A stretch of 64,000 bases of DNA from VFZN01 sp963709325 (GTDB lineage Bacteria > Acidobacteriota > Vicinamibacteria > Vicinamibacterales > UBA2999). Made by a program: the position numbers and the translations under genes. This document shows, piece by piece, positions 27,943 through 38,236 of the stretch; the first letter of the stretch is position 1; every line of letters starts with the position of its first letter. The DNA is taken from positions 930,001-994,000 of the forward strand of contig CAVPVV010000001.1 of the NCBI GenBank assembly GCA_963709325.1, written 5' to 3'. The notes under the pieces are model-generated. The model had not been told where the DNA came from. It searched no databases and worked only from the letters and a program-made list of their open reading frames with translations.

Positions 27943-29942
27943 ATGGATCCATTCACAACATCGACAGCACAAGGGAATCGCTGCTCGACCTCTCGCAGGA
28001 TCGCTCAAGGCAGAACGCAGCTGCCGGACTTCCAGCGCGGATGGGTGTGGGACGACGACCACATCCGGAGTCTGCTGGCGAGCATTTCGCTTTCGTACCC
28101 GATAGGCGCCGTCATGATGCTCCAGGAGGGAGGAGCGACGCAGTTTAAGCCAAGGCCGGTCGAAGGCACGAGCTGCCGGAAGGCGTGGTCCCAGAGCGAC
28201 TGATTCTCGACGGACAGCAGCGTCTCACGTCGCTGTTCCAGGCCCTGCGTGCGGAAAGGCCGGTGGACACGCGCGACGCCGGGGCAAGGCGATCCGCCGT
28301 TGGTACTACGTCGATATCAAGCAGGCGCTGAATCCGAACGCCGATCGCGAAGACGCGATCATTGCTGTCCCTGCGGACCGTCGAGTCGTGACGTTTCGCG
28401 GCCAGGTCGCCCTCGACGTGACAACGCTTGAAAAGGAGTGTGCGGCAGAGCTCTTCCGCTCTCGAGCGTCGTCGATTTCAGCGCCTGAACAATGGATGAT
28501 GGCGTACGTGCAGGGTACGCCGGAGTTAACGATCGCGCGCCTCGATCGATGGAACGAGCTCAATCAGGAGGTGTTTTCACGGTTTCAGCAATACCAAGTT
28601 CCGCTCATCCTCGTCAAGAAGCACACGCCGAAGGAGGCAGTGTGCCAGGTCTTCGAGAAGGTCAACACCGGCGGCGTCTCGCTGACCGTGTTCGAGCTGC
28701 TGACGGCCACATATGCCGCTGAAGGGTTCCAGCTCCGACAGGACTGGAAGACGCGACAGACAGCTTTCGACCAAAGCCCGTCTTGGAGGGCATCGAGAAC
28801 ACCGACTTCCTGCAGGCGGTCAGGATTCTTGCCACAGGGCACGCCGCGACGCCGCTGTCGAGGCTGGCGCCGCGGGCTTCGAATGCGCCGGCCATCAGCG
28901 CAAACGGAAGGACATCCTGCGGCTGTCCCTCGCTGACTACCGTCGGTGGGCCGACTCGGTGCAGGGGGATATGTGCTCGCTTCCAAGTGGTGGTCGAGCC
29001 AAAGGATCTTCGCTGCGCGCGATCTTCCATACGCACTCAGTTACGCCGTTCGCCGCGACTCTCGGTGAGCTTGGAGGGTACGCGAGCAGACGGCGTCCGA
29101 TCGAAGCTCCTCCGGTGGTATTGGTGCGGGGTCTTCGGCGAGCTTACGGCGGCGCGATCGAGACCCGGTTCGCGAAGGATCTCCCCGAGGTGCTGGCGTG
29201 GGTTGAGGGGGAAGCTGAAGCGCCCGACACGGTTCGGATGCGACCTTCTCGCCAGGCCTCTGCAGCCGCTACGGACACGCAACAGCGCCGCCTATAAAGG
29301 CGTATCAGCTTTGTTGATGCGAGACGGCGGTGAGGATTTCCGCAGTGGCCAGCCGATCGACGTGACCGAGTCCTTTGACGAGAGCGTGGATATCCACCAC
29401 GTGTTCCCACAGCACTGGTGCCAGAACAACGGAGTTGAGGCTCAGCGCTGCGACAGCATCGTGAACAAGACGCCTATCTCTGCCACGACCAATAGAATCA
29501 TCGGGGGACGTGCTCCGAGCAGTATGTGGCCCGTCTCGAGACTGAAGCGGGAATTCAGCCTCAGCGGATGGACGAGATACTCACAACACACGTGATTGAG
29601 CCGCATCTGCTTCGAGCAGACGACTTTGACAGGTTCTTTGAAAAACGTGCGCAGGCGTTGTTAGACAGAATCCAGGCCGCGACAGGCAAGTCCGCTGAGC
29701 AACTCGCCGGCGCGGCGGAACCCGCTGAGCTCGCCGGGCAGGAATACGAGCAACTCGATGCCGTCGAGACCTCTGACGTCGTCCCAGACGATCCACTAGC
29801 GGCACAGTTCGTGAGTCGGTCGGGACAATTACTTGACGCCTTCGCGGCGGAGCAAGGAGGGGGCGATGGATCCCGCTTTCGGCAGTCTGCTGGACGACTT
29901 CCGACCTTCTCGAATGGTGGTCCTCCGCAAGGGGAGAACTAG
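27943..29942 (+). CDS. DUF262/DUF1524 (GmrSD-like) restriction-type nuclease, frameshifted
   Basis: The ParB-like DUF262 half is clear: QLPDFQRGWVWDDDHIRSLL, then ASISLSYPIGAVMMLQ, LILDGQQRLTSLFQALRAE with the DGQQR motif, and QVFEKVNTGGVSLTVFELLT. The C-terminal half has the DUF1524 HNH-type site VDIHHVFPQHWCQNNGV with SIVNKTPISATTNRIIGG, then DDFDRFFEKRAQALLDRI. GmrS/GmrD proteins combine NTP-dependent DUF262 recognition with DUF1524 cleavage of modified phage DNA; a single-chain fusion such as this is expected to do both. Frames change near 27990, 28180, 28280, 28780, 28900, 29050 and 29520. Start and end are uncertain: the N-terminus may read SIHNIDSTRESLLDL in another frame. All core motifs exist, so the gene may be functional if the shifts are sequence errors. 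Confidence 0.8.
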
Positions 29943-29944
29943 CG

Positions 29945-30552
29945 ATGGCAACGAGCATTTCGGCAAACTCGACTGACGAGTTCATCTTCTCACGCTGGGT
30001 TGAGGCCCGTGACCTGTCAAACGCCTTTCAGGAAACGACGCACAAGCTGCGACGTCGGTTCAAGAAGGTCGCCCAGCAGCTAGAAGCGCCTTGCGGTCAC
30101 GCGGCTATGCCCTGTATACAGAGATCTATTGGGCCGAATTGAACGCGTACCGCGCGGACTGGTGTGTGCAAGATGACGAACCGTTGGTGGTAGTAGCCAT
30201 CGGAGGTCTGTATCCCGTCGGGTACCTCAGAGGGTCGAGGAGCAGTCAGCGTATCTCACGCTGTACTTGGAAGGATTTGAGGACGACCAACCCGAGCAGT
30301 ATCGGCGATTCGCCGATCTCCTTTACGAAGAATTCGGCGGCCGGCCGCCAGACTCGCAGGATCGCACCGCCGACGAGTACTGGACGGCCCCATTATGGGC
30401 TGCTCTTCCCGGCATGGACGACGAGGGGCGCATTGCGCTCGCTCGTAACCCGAGGAGTTGAAGATGTTTGCACTCCAGCAGTTTGAAGGGTTTTTCACTA
30501 TCGGTGACGCCATCACGCGAGCTGTGTCGGTTCAGCACCACGTGAGACTTGA
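29945..30552 (+). CDS. Companion gene of the DUF262 nuclease (unknown), frameshifted
   Basis: The ATG at 29945 directly follows the DUF262 gene, so the two form an operon. The product reads STDEFIFSRWVEARDLSNAF, then KLRRRFKKVAQQLEA; in a second frame RSRGYALYTEIYWAELNAYR and ADWCVQDDEPLVVVAIGGLY; in a third YLTLYLEGFEDDQPEQYRRF; and lastly EELKMFALQQFEGFFTIGDA. It is about 200 residues, mixed alpha/beta with many aromatic and acidic residues, without a motif I can name. The last frame either stops at 30550-30552 or runs to 30790. Its consistent placement after a restriction-type nuclease suggests it modulates or assists it; that is inference. Confidence 0.5.
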
Positions 30553-30812
30553 TCTCGGCCGATCCTCATGCGACCAACAAGTCGGAACGCTGGATGCGGT
30601 GTTAGCAGTGGGCGTCCCAGCGATCTCGCCACTATTGTTGAGGTGCCCGATCTTTCGGACCGCTACGACGTCATGTGAGCAACTTATTCAGGTGCAAGAC
30701 CCGGAATACGTCGGTGCGGTGCAGTCCCTTTCCCGCAGCGCTCGCGCGGCTTGCGTCGACGGCGTTTCAGACTTGATGCTCTGGGCGTGATCCGATCCGG
30801 TGGACGGATTAG
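30553..30812. other. Unassigned stretch between the DUF262 operon and the IS3 remnant
   Basis: Plus-strand readings in mixed frames (DLATIVEVPDLSDRYDV near 30625-30680 and VSDLMLWA ending at 30790) suggest the tail of one more small gene, but its frame cannot be fixed. Confidence 0.3.
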
Positions 30813-31507
30813 CTATGCCGCGTGAGCGGCCCGTCGCTCGAATTCGGCCGGGCTGATCTGGCCGAGGGTCGAGTGACGCCGCCGCTGGTTATAGAACACC
30901 TCGATGTAGTCGAACAAGGCCGTCCTTCGCGATGCGCGTAGCTCTCGAAGCGCTCGCCCTCTTCGCTCTTCACCGTCGAGAACCAACTCTCCATCACCGC
31001 GTTGTCGTAGCAGTTACCCCGCCGACTCATCGAGCACACGATGCCGTGCTGCTCGAGGCGGGCCCGGTAGTCCTCGCTGGCGTACGTGCTGCCCTGGTCG
31101 GAGTGATGCAGGAGGCCGGCGTCGGGGCACCGACGCTTCAGCGCCATGTCGAGCGCCCGGAGCGTGAGATGGCGGTCGTTGACCGCGCTCAGCGCCCAGC
31201 CGACGACGAACCGCGAGTACAGGTCGAGGATCGCGGCGAGATAGAGCTTGCGCGCTGCTGCCGATGACGAACTCGGTGGTGTCGCCGACCCAGCGCTGAT
31301 TGGGCTGCTGGCCGCGTCGAACTGGCGGGTCGAGGACGTTGGCCGCAATCGGCTGATCGTGCTCGCTCATCGTGGTCGACTTGAACCGCTTGCGGGCCCG
31401 TGCCCGTAGGCCCGTCCGCGCGCATCAGCCGGGCCACGCGCTTCTCGCTGACCTGCTCACCCTCGTCGCGGAGGTCCTTCCAGATCCGGGCGGCCATAGC
31501 GCTCGGA
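30813..31507 (-). mobile_element. IS3-family transposase OrfB, 5'-truncated
   Basis: The integrase-type DDE domain is nearly complete: NQRWVGDTTEFVIGSS, LYLAAILDLYSRFVVGWALS, LLHHSDQGSTYASEDYRARL with the second Asp, GIVCSMSRRGNCYDNAVMES and WFSTVKSEEGERFESYAH with the Glu, and a final RRRHSTLGQISPAEFERR ending in TAG at 30813-30815. The N-terminal part is cut at about 31507, just before RIWKDLRDEGEQVSEKRVAR, and no OrfA is present, so it cannot transpose by itself. One or two single-base shifts occur (near 30925, 31270 and 31405). The cut end lies inside the coding sequence of a secreted protein. Confidence 0.85.
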
Positions 31508-32109
31508 CCGAATGGTACCGTCTGGTCTCGGTCTAGGCCGATAACCCCTGTCGTCAATCCGCTGGAGACCAATCGTGGCGGCGACACCGACAGCTTCTCG
31601 GGAGTGATACTACCGCCGGCTACGTTGGCAGTCGTGACGGCCGCAGCTGCTAGTTGCGCGGGTGTGATACTCCCGACCGGCCAAAGCGGCGCCGGGAATC
31701 GTCGGCGCCGGTAGCGGTTGCCGCCCACCCGGACATTAAACCCGAACGTTCCGCTGTATCCGATACTGTCGCTCCACGATCCATTCAATGATGGCAGCGG
31801 GATGCGCGCCTCGAGGTTGAGGCCTCGACCACCCGGCACCGTGATAATGTGCAACCCGAAACCAATCGTGCCGTCTGGATTCAGCCCTGCGGTACCAACG
31901 AGCGGGGCTCGTTGGGGAGCGCCGCATTGGTCGTCGTAGCCGTCAAGGGTGTAAATATTCCCCTGTTGGGTCACGCTAACCGTTAGAACGTTGCAGAACG
32001 GCTGGAGTTGCCAGCTAAACGATCCTAGGGGCTGTGCGTTGGCGGCCGCGATGAACGCGACGGCAAGAGGGATCAGCATCCCTGCAATCAAAGCGGGGCG
32101 ATAAGGCAT
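31508..32109 (-). CDS. Secreted protein truncated by the IS3 remnant
   Basis: The ATG at 32109 starts a signal peptide (ALIAGMLIPLAVAFIAAANA). The mature protein (QPLGSFSWQLQPFCNVLTVS, then VTQQGNIYTLDGYDDQCGAP, GLNPDGTIGFGLHIITVPGG, RGLNLEARIPLPSLNGSWSD) is a beta-rich, disulfide-capable domain. It is followed by phage-fibre-like TPAQLAAAAVTTANVAGGSI repeats (A-x-x-VT-x-x-x-x-x-G-S-I). It is a recurrent secreted family in Acidobacteriota. The coding frame runs without a stop straight into the IS3 transposase frame after TVPFGPS, so the natural C-terminus has been replaced. The function is unknown. Confidence 0.6.
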
Positions 32110-32558
32110 GGCTGCACCTCAAGGTGCGGAGCCTACCATGTGATTTGCCCTAACGAGCCGCGCGCCCCCGTCGAGGGCGGGCGGCCTCTCGCCAAGGCGA
32201 CAGCGAGGCCGCCCTAAGCCTGATCACCGCAGCGTGTCGGCAAAGGCCAACAGTCTTTCGCGCCACTGTGCGATCGCGCGAGCGCTACGAATCGGCTCAC
32301 TCGTGTAGTGGCTCGTTCGCCGTGCGCGCGACAGCCTTGGGGAACCCGTACGTCTCCGCCGTGGCGAACCATGCATCGTCCCGGCCAATGCGCGCTGCGG
32401 GTGCGGGTAGTCGGCCCGCCGCCGTCTGTTTGGGTGTTGGATACTGACGGCTCTGGCGGACCTGCGGTGCTGACACCGTCCGCGAACCGACGCCTACAAC
32501 GCAGACCGGGTCCAGAACAAACGCGACCGCCAAAGGACACAGCGGCAACGAGGCATCT
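32110..32558. other. Spacer with one doubtful minus-strand frame
   Basis: A minus-strand frame at 32297-32548 (VAFVLDPVCVVGVGSRTVSA, then GRDDAWFATAETYGFPKAVA) has a signal-like beginning, but the ribosome site and family are unclear. GC-rich inverted sequence near 32155-32215 might form a hairpin. Nothing else is recognised. Confidence 0.3.
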
Positions 32559-33200
32559 TCACGCTCGCGTCACCTCACGCGCCGGCTTGTCCTCGCGGAG
32601 GCCCACGAACCGTGAATGCGGGAGATGATCGTCAGCTGTCCACTCGACGAACTCGACCTGCGCGACAAGGACCGGCTTCAGCCACTGGCACTCGGCCATC
32701 TTCGCTTTCGTGAGGCCCTGCCCCATCGCCCGCTCCGCGCTTCGGGCAAATTGACGAAGGGGCACTCGTCGGTCAGGAGGGCCTTGAACCGCTTGAACAG
32801 CTGCGCGCGGACGGCCGGCGTGAAGCCGTTCCGCGTCCGCGCGACGTAGACCAGGTCGTTCGCCGTCGTAATATCCGAAGACGAGTGCGTCGAAGGTGCT
32901 GCCACTTCGCGTGTAGCCCCCGATGACGAACTCCTGACTGCGGTTCACGCGCATCTTCTGCCACGCCCCGGAGCGCAGCCCGGGTCCGGTACGCGCTGTG
33001 CCGGCGCTTGGCGACCAGCCCCTCGAACCCCTGTGCTTTCACCGAGGCAATCAACACGGGCAGGTCGGCGTCGAGCGCGGGAGAGTACCGGACGGGCTCG
33101 GCAATCTTCGGCAAGACCTTCCGTTCGAGCAGCGCGCGGCGAGCCTCCACTGGCTCGCGCATCACGTCGCGGCCGGCGAGCACCAGCACGGTCGAGGACG
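32559..33200 (-). pseudogene. 3' half of an ATP-dependent DNA ligase gene (truncated)
   Basis: The product reads VLVLAGRDVMREPVEARRAL, then LLERKVLPKIAEPVRYSPAL, VKAQGFEGLVAKRRHSAYR with motif IV-like EGLVAKR, SGAWQKMRVNRSQEFVIGGY with motif V K-x-R-x-x-x-x-E-F-V-I-G, SGSTFDALVFGYYDG, DLVYVARTRNGFTPAVRAQL, and WLKPVLVAQVEFVEWTADDH for the C-terminal OB-fold, ending in EVTRA. This is the second half of a LigD-type ligase. The catalytic Lys motif and all of the first half are missing: coding ends abruptly near 33200, where drmA sequence begins on the opposite strand. Several single-base shifts occur at 32700-32960. It marks a deletion or recombination junction. Confidence 0.8.
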
Positions 33201-33203
33201 TAG

Positions 33204-35572
33204 CGTCACACCACCGGTGCGGATGCGGATCCGGTGGCGTTCGATGCCTTCCGCATCGCCAACCGCGCCATGGCCACGGCCGCGCGCCAGCGTCGGGCGC
33301 AGGAGCAAGGCACAGCCCCGAATCGGTGGACGCGCCGAAGTGGCGGCCGTTCCAGCTCGCCTTCCTGCTGATGAACCTGCGCGGGATCGCCGACCCCACG
33401 CACGCCGACCGCGAGGTCGTCGACCTGCTCTTCTTCCCGACCGGCGGCGGCAAGACCGAGGCCTACCTCGGCCTGGCCGCCTTCACCCTCGTGCTGCCGC
33501 CGCCTGCGCGACCCCGGGCTCGCCTCGGCCGGGCGTGAGCGTGCTGATGCGCTACACGCTCCGGCTGCTGACGCTCGACCAGCTCGGCCGCGCCGCCGAC
33601 GCTGATCTGCGCCCTGGAGCTGGAGCGGCAGGAGACGCGCCGACACGCTCGGCGCCTGGCCGTTCGAGATCGGCCTCTGGGTCGGCCGGGCCGCCACGCC
33701 GAACCGGATGGGCAAGAAGGGCGACAACGACCCGACGACCGCGCGCGCGAAGACGATCGCCTTCCAGAACGACGAGCCGCAAGCCGTCGCCGATCCCGCT
33801 CGAGAACTGCCCCTGGTGCGGCGACGAAGTTCGACGCCGCAATTCGTTCCAGCTGCGTGCCCAACGCCGACGAGCCCGACCGACCTGCGCGTCGTCTGCG
33901 TCAACCGCCGACGTGCGACTTCACGCGGCAACCACGCCGCTGCCGATCCTCGCCGTCGACGAGCCGATCTACCGCCGCCTGCCCTGCTTCCTGATCGCCA
34001 CGGTCGACAAGTTCGCCGCCATGCCCTGGACCGGCGCAGGTCGGGCGCGCTTCTTCGGCCGCGCCGACCGCTACGACGCAGCACGGCTTCTACGGCCCCT
34101 GGCGAGCCAGGCATCGGGCCAGCCGCTGCCGACGCCGCTCGCCGCCGCCCGACCTGATCATCCAGGACGAGCTGCACCTGATCTCCGGCCCGCTGGGCAC
34201 GATGGTCGGGCCTCTACGAGACGGCCCTCGACGCGCTGTGCACGCGCGAGGTCGACGGCACGACGGTCCGGCCGAAGATCGTCGCCTCGACGGCCACCGT
34301 CCGCCGCGCCGAGAGCCAGATCCGCGCCCTGTTCAACCGCCGCGAGCGTCGACGTCTTCCCGCCGCCCGGCCCCGACCGCCGCGACTCGTTCTTCGCCGA
34401 GACCAGTCGACCGCCGAGCAGCCAGCGCCGCGGCTCTACCTCGGCGTCGCCGCCCAGGGCCGCAGCCTCGAAGGTCGTCCTGCTGCGGACCTACCTGGCG
34501 CTGCTGGCGGCCGCCCAGAAGGCGTACGGGACGAAGCCGGCGGCGCGAAGAACCCCGACAACCCGGCCGACCCCTACATGACGCTGCTCGGCTACTTCAA
34601 CAGCCTGCGCGAGCTGGGCGGCAGCCGCCGCATCGTCGAGGACGAGGTCGCGTCGCGCGCTGCCCGGCTACGCGAGCCGCAAGCGGGTCGGCCGAGACGA
34701 GGGGCAGCTTCGCCAACCGCGACGATCGCGCTACGAGGTCGTGCGAGCTGACCTCGCGCGTGAGCACGACCAAGGTCGCCGAGGCCAAGCGGCGGCTCGC
34801 GCATGCCGTTCCAGCGAGAAGGACCGCGGTCGACGTGGCGATCGCCACCAACATGATCTCCGTCGGCCTCGACATCACCCGGCTCGGCCTGATGGTCGTG
34901 CTCGGCCAGCCGAAGACGCACCGCCGAGTACATCCAGGCGACGAGCCGCGTCGGCCGCGACCCCGAGCAGCCGGGCCTGGTCGTCACGCTGCTCAACGTC
35001 CACCGGCCGCGCGACCGCTCGCACTACGAGCGGTTCGCGGCCTTCCACGCAGTCGCTTCTACCGCACGTCGAGGCGACGAGCGTCACGCCGTTCTCGCCG
35101 CCGGGCGCTCGACCGTGGGCTGCCGGCGGTGGTCGTGGCGCTGGCGCGGCACATGCGTCCGCGCATGACGCCGCCGCGAGGCGCGCTGGCGATCGTCGAA
35201 CGAGCGAAGCGCCGCTGGATGCCGTTGCCGAGGTGCTGGCGAAGCGCGCGCCGAAGCGCACCGGCTCGCTGTCAGCCGAGGAAGAGCAGCGCCTAGTCAA
35301 CCGAGTCCGGAACCGCGCGCAAGGACCTGCTCGACTCCTGGGCCAAGCTCGGCGCAGGCGCAAGCAGGACGCAGGGGCGCGGCTCGTGTATCAGCCCTAC
35401 GAGCAGGCCGATGGCCCACCGCTGCTGCGCACGCCGCTCGATCCCGAGCTGCCGAATCTCGAATCAGGACGAGCGCAAGTTCAAGGCGCCGCGGTCGCTG
35501 CGCGACGTGGAGCCGTCGGTGAACCTGAGTCTGAAGCGACTCGATGGCACGGAGATCGAGACCTCCCCGTAG
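33204..35572 (+). CDS. drmA: DISARM helicase DrmA, 5'-truncated and heavily frameshifted
   Basis: Fragments in all three frames assemble into DrmA: WRPFQLAFLLMNLRGIADPT, then LLFFPTGGGKTEAYLGLAAF with Walker A, VSVLMRYTLRLLTLDQLGRA, FEIGLWVGRAATPNRMGKKG, VDEPIYRRLPCFLIATVDKF, DLIIQDELHLISGPLGTMVG with the DE-x-H box, RPKIVASTATVRRAESQIRA, VDVAIATNMISVGLDITRLG and LGQPKTAEYIQATSRVGRD-like motif VI. DrmA is the SNF2-like helicase of the DISARM anti-phage system. A TAG at 33201-33203 closes the frame, and an estimated 400 or so N-terminal residues of the usual 1200-1300 are missing, replaced by a ligase gene fragment. At least twenty small shifts, mostly extra bases, occur, for example near 33495, 33531, 33602, 33639, 33777 and 33823. 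The stop is TAG at 35570-35572. Confidence 0.85.
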
Positions 35573-35586
35573 AAAGGACGAGCGTG

Positions 35587-37429
35587 ATGCCGCCCTCGAA
35601 GAAGACGCGGCGACATCCGTCCGCACGGCCAGATTCGACAGAGCCAGGTCGTCACGACATTCGGCCCAGGCGCCATGGTCGACCTGCCGGACCACGCGGT
35701 GATCGTCGGCAGGTCTGGACCACTGGACCGGCTACCGGGACTATCCGATTACCGAGGAGCGGCTCGCGGCCAAGGTCAGCAAGCTGCTGCGTGCGCAGTC
35801 CGTGGAGTTCTTCGCCCCGCCGGCGGATCGCGACGACCCCAACGCGCCGATCGCGGGAATCACGGCGTGGCAGTTCCCGGAGTGGTTCGTCGCCCAGGTG
35901 CCGACGCCGCCAGGTGCCACCCTGCGGTCTAGGCCGCTCGTCCATCGTGGTGACCTGACAAAAGGGCGGTATGACGTAGATCGGAAGAAGTTCAAAGTCG
36001 TGCCGGTTCGGTTCGTCCAGGCCTGCACGCGCGGTCACGTCAGCGACATCGATTGGTATGCCTTCGTTCACGGCATAGATGACAAGTGTCGCCGCCCCCT
36101 GTGGATGGACGAGCGAGGGACCAGCGGGGATCTGATGGACATCGCCGTTCGCTGCGAGTGCGGAAAGACTCGTGAGATGTCCGCCGCTATCCAGTTCGAC
36201 ACCACAGGGGCCGCGCCGCTGGGGCCCTGCAAAGGGCAACGGCCATGGCTCGGGAACTACGCGGCGGAGCAGTGTCGGCGATGCCGAGGGCAAGGGGGCC
36301 ATCAATCGGCTCCTCATCCGCTCCGCTTCGAATGCGTACTTCGCCCAGACGATGTCGGCCATTTCCATCCCCGAGGCTGACGGCGCGGTGAGGGCTGCTG
36401 TGGACGCGGTCTGGACCGATTTTCTCCAGTACGCGGAATCCACCGAGGACGTCGGCAGGGAGCGGCGCAAGCAGAAGGTATCCGCGGCTCTGGAAGGGCT
36501 GAACAACGAGGACGTCTGGAAGGAGGTTCAGCGTCGGAAGTCCGGCGCGGTCGCCGTTCGCCAAGGGGATTCGTGACGCGGAGATCGAGACGTTGATGTC
36601 GGCCGAGGAGATCGGCCAGGACCGTCCCGGTTCGAACTTCTATGCTCGAACGATCAGATCGCGGATGCGAGCGGATCGATGCGGCACATCAGCCGGGTTG
36701 TCGAGGTTCACCGGCTCAGGGAAGTCATCGCCCAGGTAGGCTTCACCCGGTTCGAGGCGGCCGTGCCGGACGTGAACGGCGAGCTGGAACTCGGCGTCCA
36801 GCGTGCCGCGCTGTCCCTGAATGAATCATGGTTGCCGGCAGTGGAGAACCGCGGCGAAGGAGTGTTCATCGGCATCAAGCAGGCCTCGGTGGACGCCTGG
36901 AAAGAGCGACCAGATGTAAAGCGACGCGCCGAGCAGCTGGCGCGTGGCTTCGACGCGTGGAAGAAGTCGCACCACGGGGGCTCCAGCGCCTCGTTCGTCG
37001 GCATTCCGTACGTGATGCTGCACACGCTCTCGCATTTGCTGATTACGGCAGTGTCGCTGGACTGCGGCTACGCGGCCAGTTCAATTCGGGAGCGCATCTA
37101 CGCGGTGCCGTCCGGATACGGCATCCTGCTCTACACGTCCAGCCCCGACGCGGAGGGGACGCTGGGAGGGCTGGTCGAAGCGGCCGACCGCATGCGAAAA
37201 GTATCTGGAGAGCGCTTTGGCGCTCGGCGAGTTGTGCTCGAACGATCCTGTCTGCGCGCAGCACCGGCCGGATAGCCAGGAGGAGGACCGCTGCCTCCTG
37301 GGCGCAGCGTGCCACGGGTGTGTGCTGCTGCCGGAGAGCTCGTGCGAGCGCCGGAACGACTACCTGGATCGCGCGGTCGTGGTGCCGACGGTGGACAGCG
37401 ACGGCGCGGCGTTCTTCGAGGGCGACTGA
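35587..37429 (+). CDS. drmB: DISARM protein DrmB (DUF1998), frameshifted
   Basis: Starts 14 bp after drmA. It reads HGQIRQSQVVTTFGPGAMVD, LPDHAVIVGG, then GYRDYPITEERLAAKVSKLL, VEFFAPPADRDDPNAPIAGI, QFPEWFVAQVPTPPGATLRS, RFVQACTRGHVSDIDWYAFV, INRLLIRSASNAYFAQTMSA, GIPYVMLHTLSHLLITAVSL and IRERIYAVPSGYGILLYTSS. It ends with a Cys-rich DUF1998 segment (LCSNDPVCAQH, CLLGAACHGCVLLPESSCER). DrmB, with DrmA and DrmC, forms the DISARM core that restricts incoming DNA. Total length is about 610 residues, normal for DrmB, so apart from five or so single-base shifts (near 35630, 35715, 36270, 36560, 36665 and 37200) the gene appears complete. Confidence 0.88.
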
Positions 37430-37431
37430 AC

Positions 37432-38214
37432 ATGGCGTCGTTCGAAGGGGCTTCCGCTGGTGTCCTGCGCGCGCTTGCGGATGGGTTTCGTTCAGGCCGA
37501 CTCGGCCCCGGCGCATCCAAACTCACGCTCACCCGCGTGACGCAGGTTCCGGAGCCGCTTCTGCAGGAGATCACGCGGCTGCTGGCAGAGGGCATGATAC
37601 CGGCCCACATCGCTCTGCTCCTCGAGGCTCGCGCCGATGCCGTCGACGCGCACAACGGCGGGGCCCGGCCGATTGAACTTGTCTGGACCGGGCCGGAGAC
37701 CTCCGTCTCCTACAGCCGCGACACCAGTGTCGTCGTCCGCGAGCTCTTCGAGTCAGCACAGCGGAGGCTCCTGGTTAGCACTTTTGTCGTGTGGCAGGGA
37801 GAGACGATTTTCGCTCCGCTTGCAAGGCGCATGGATGCCCTGCCGGAACTGCATGTTCAATTGTTCCTCCACGTCGGGCGCGATAGGCGCGACACGCGCC
37901 ACGAATCGGAGATCCTGCGGGAGTTTGCGGCGGAGTTCCGAAAGGAGTGGCCGGGCACACGCCGTCCGGACGTCTACTACGATCCACGCGCCTTGGCGCA
38001 GGAAGGCAAGGACCGTGCTACCTGGCACGCCAAGTGTGTGCTAGTGGACGACGAGGTCTCGTTTGTGACGTCGGCGAACTTCACGGAGTGGGCGCAGATG
38101 CGAAACGTGGAGGCCGGCGTTGTCGTTCGTGATCGTCAATTCACCGCCCAGTTGCGCGCTCAGTTCGACGGGGTTGTGCAGGCGAAGCAGGTGGCGCGCT
38201 TGCCGGGATTCTGA
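37432..38214 (+). CDS. drmC: DISARM phospholipase D-like protein DrmC
   Basis: An intact 260-residue frame starting 2 bp after drmB. The N-terminal 100 residues are helical (GVLRALADGFRSGRLGPGAS, then LLQEITRLLAEGMIPAHIAL). The PLD domain follows with LVWTGPETSVSYSRDTSVVV, VRELFESAQRRLLVSTFVVW, and the HKD signature WHAKCVLVDDEVSFVTSANF (His, Lys and Asp in the H-x-K-x4-D spacing, then SANFTEW). One HKD motif per chain, as here, is usual for DrmC, which probably dimerises. DrmC is part of the DISARM core, though reported as dispensable in some settings. Its clean frame next to badly shifted drmA and drmB supports the view that the shifts are local sequence errors. Confidence 0.9.
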   Translation: MASFEGASAGVLRALADGFRSGRLGPGASKLTLTRVTQVPEPLLQEITRLLAEGMIPAHIALLLEARADAVDAHNGGARPIELVWTGPETSVSYSRDTSVVVRELFESAQRRLLVSTFVVWQGETIFAPLARRMDALPELHVQLFLHVGRDRRDTRHESEILREFAAEFRKEWPGTRRPDVYYDPRALAQEGKDRATWHAKCVLVDDEVSFVTSANFTEWAQMRNVEAGVVVRDRQFTAQLRAQFDGVVQAKQVARLPGF

Positions 38215-38236
38215 CGGATTCGGTGCAGAGGGACGA

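Noticed and set aside
31189..32109. One 306-residue secreted protein
   Set aside because: The last third is IS3 transposase sequence; the fusion comes from the insertion, not from a natural gene.
32998..34581. Single 527-codon protein across drmA
   Set aside because: The long open frame contains recognisable DrmA only in pieces; the true protein alternates among three frames, so the continuous translation is not real.
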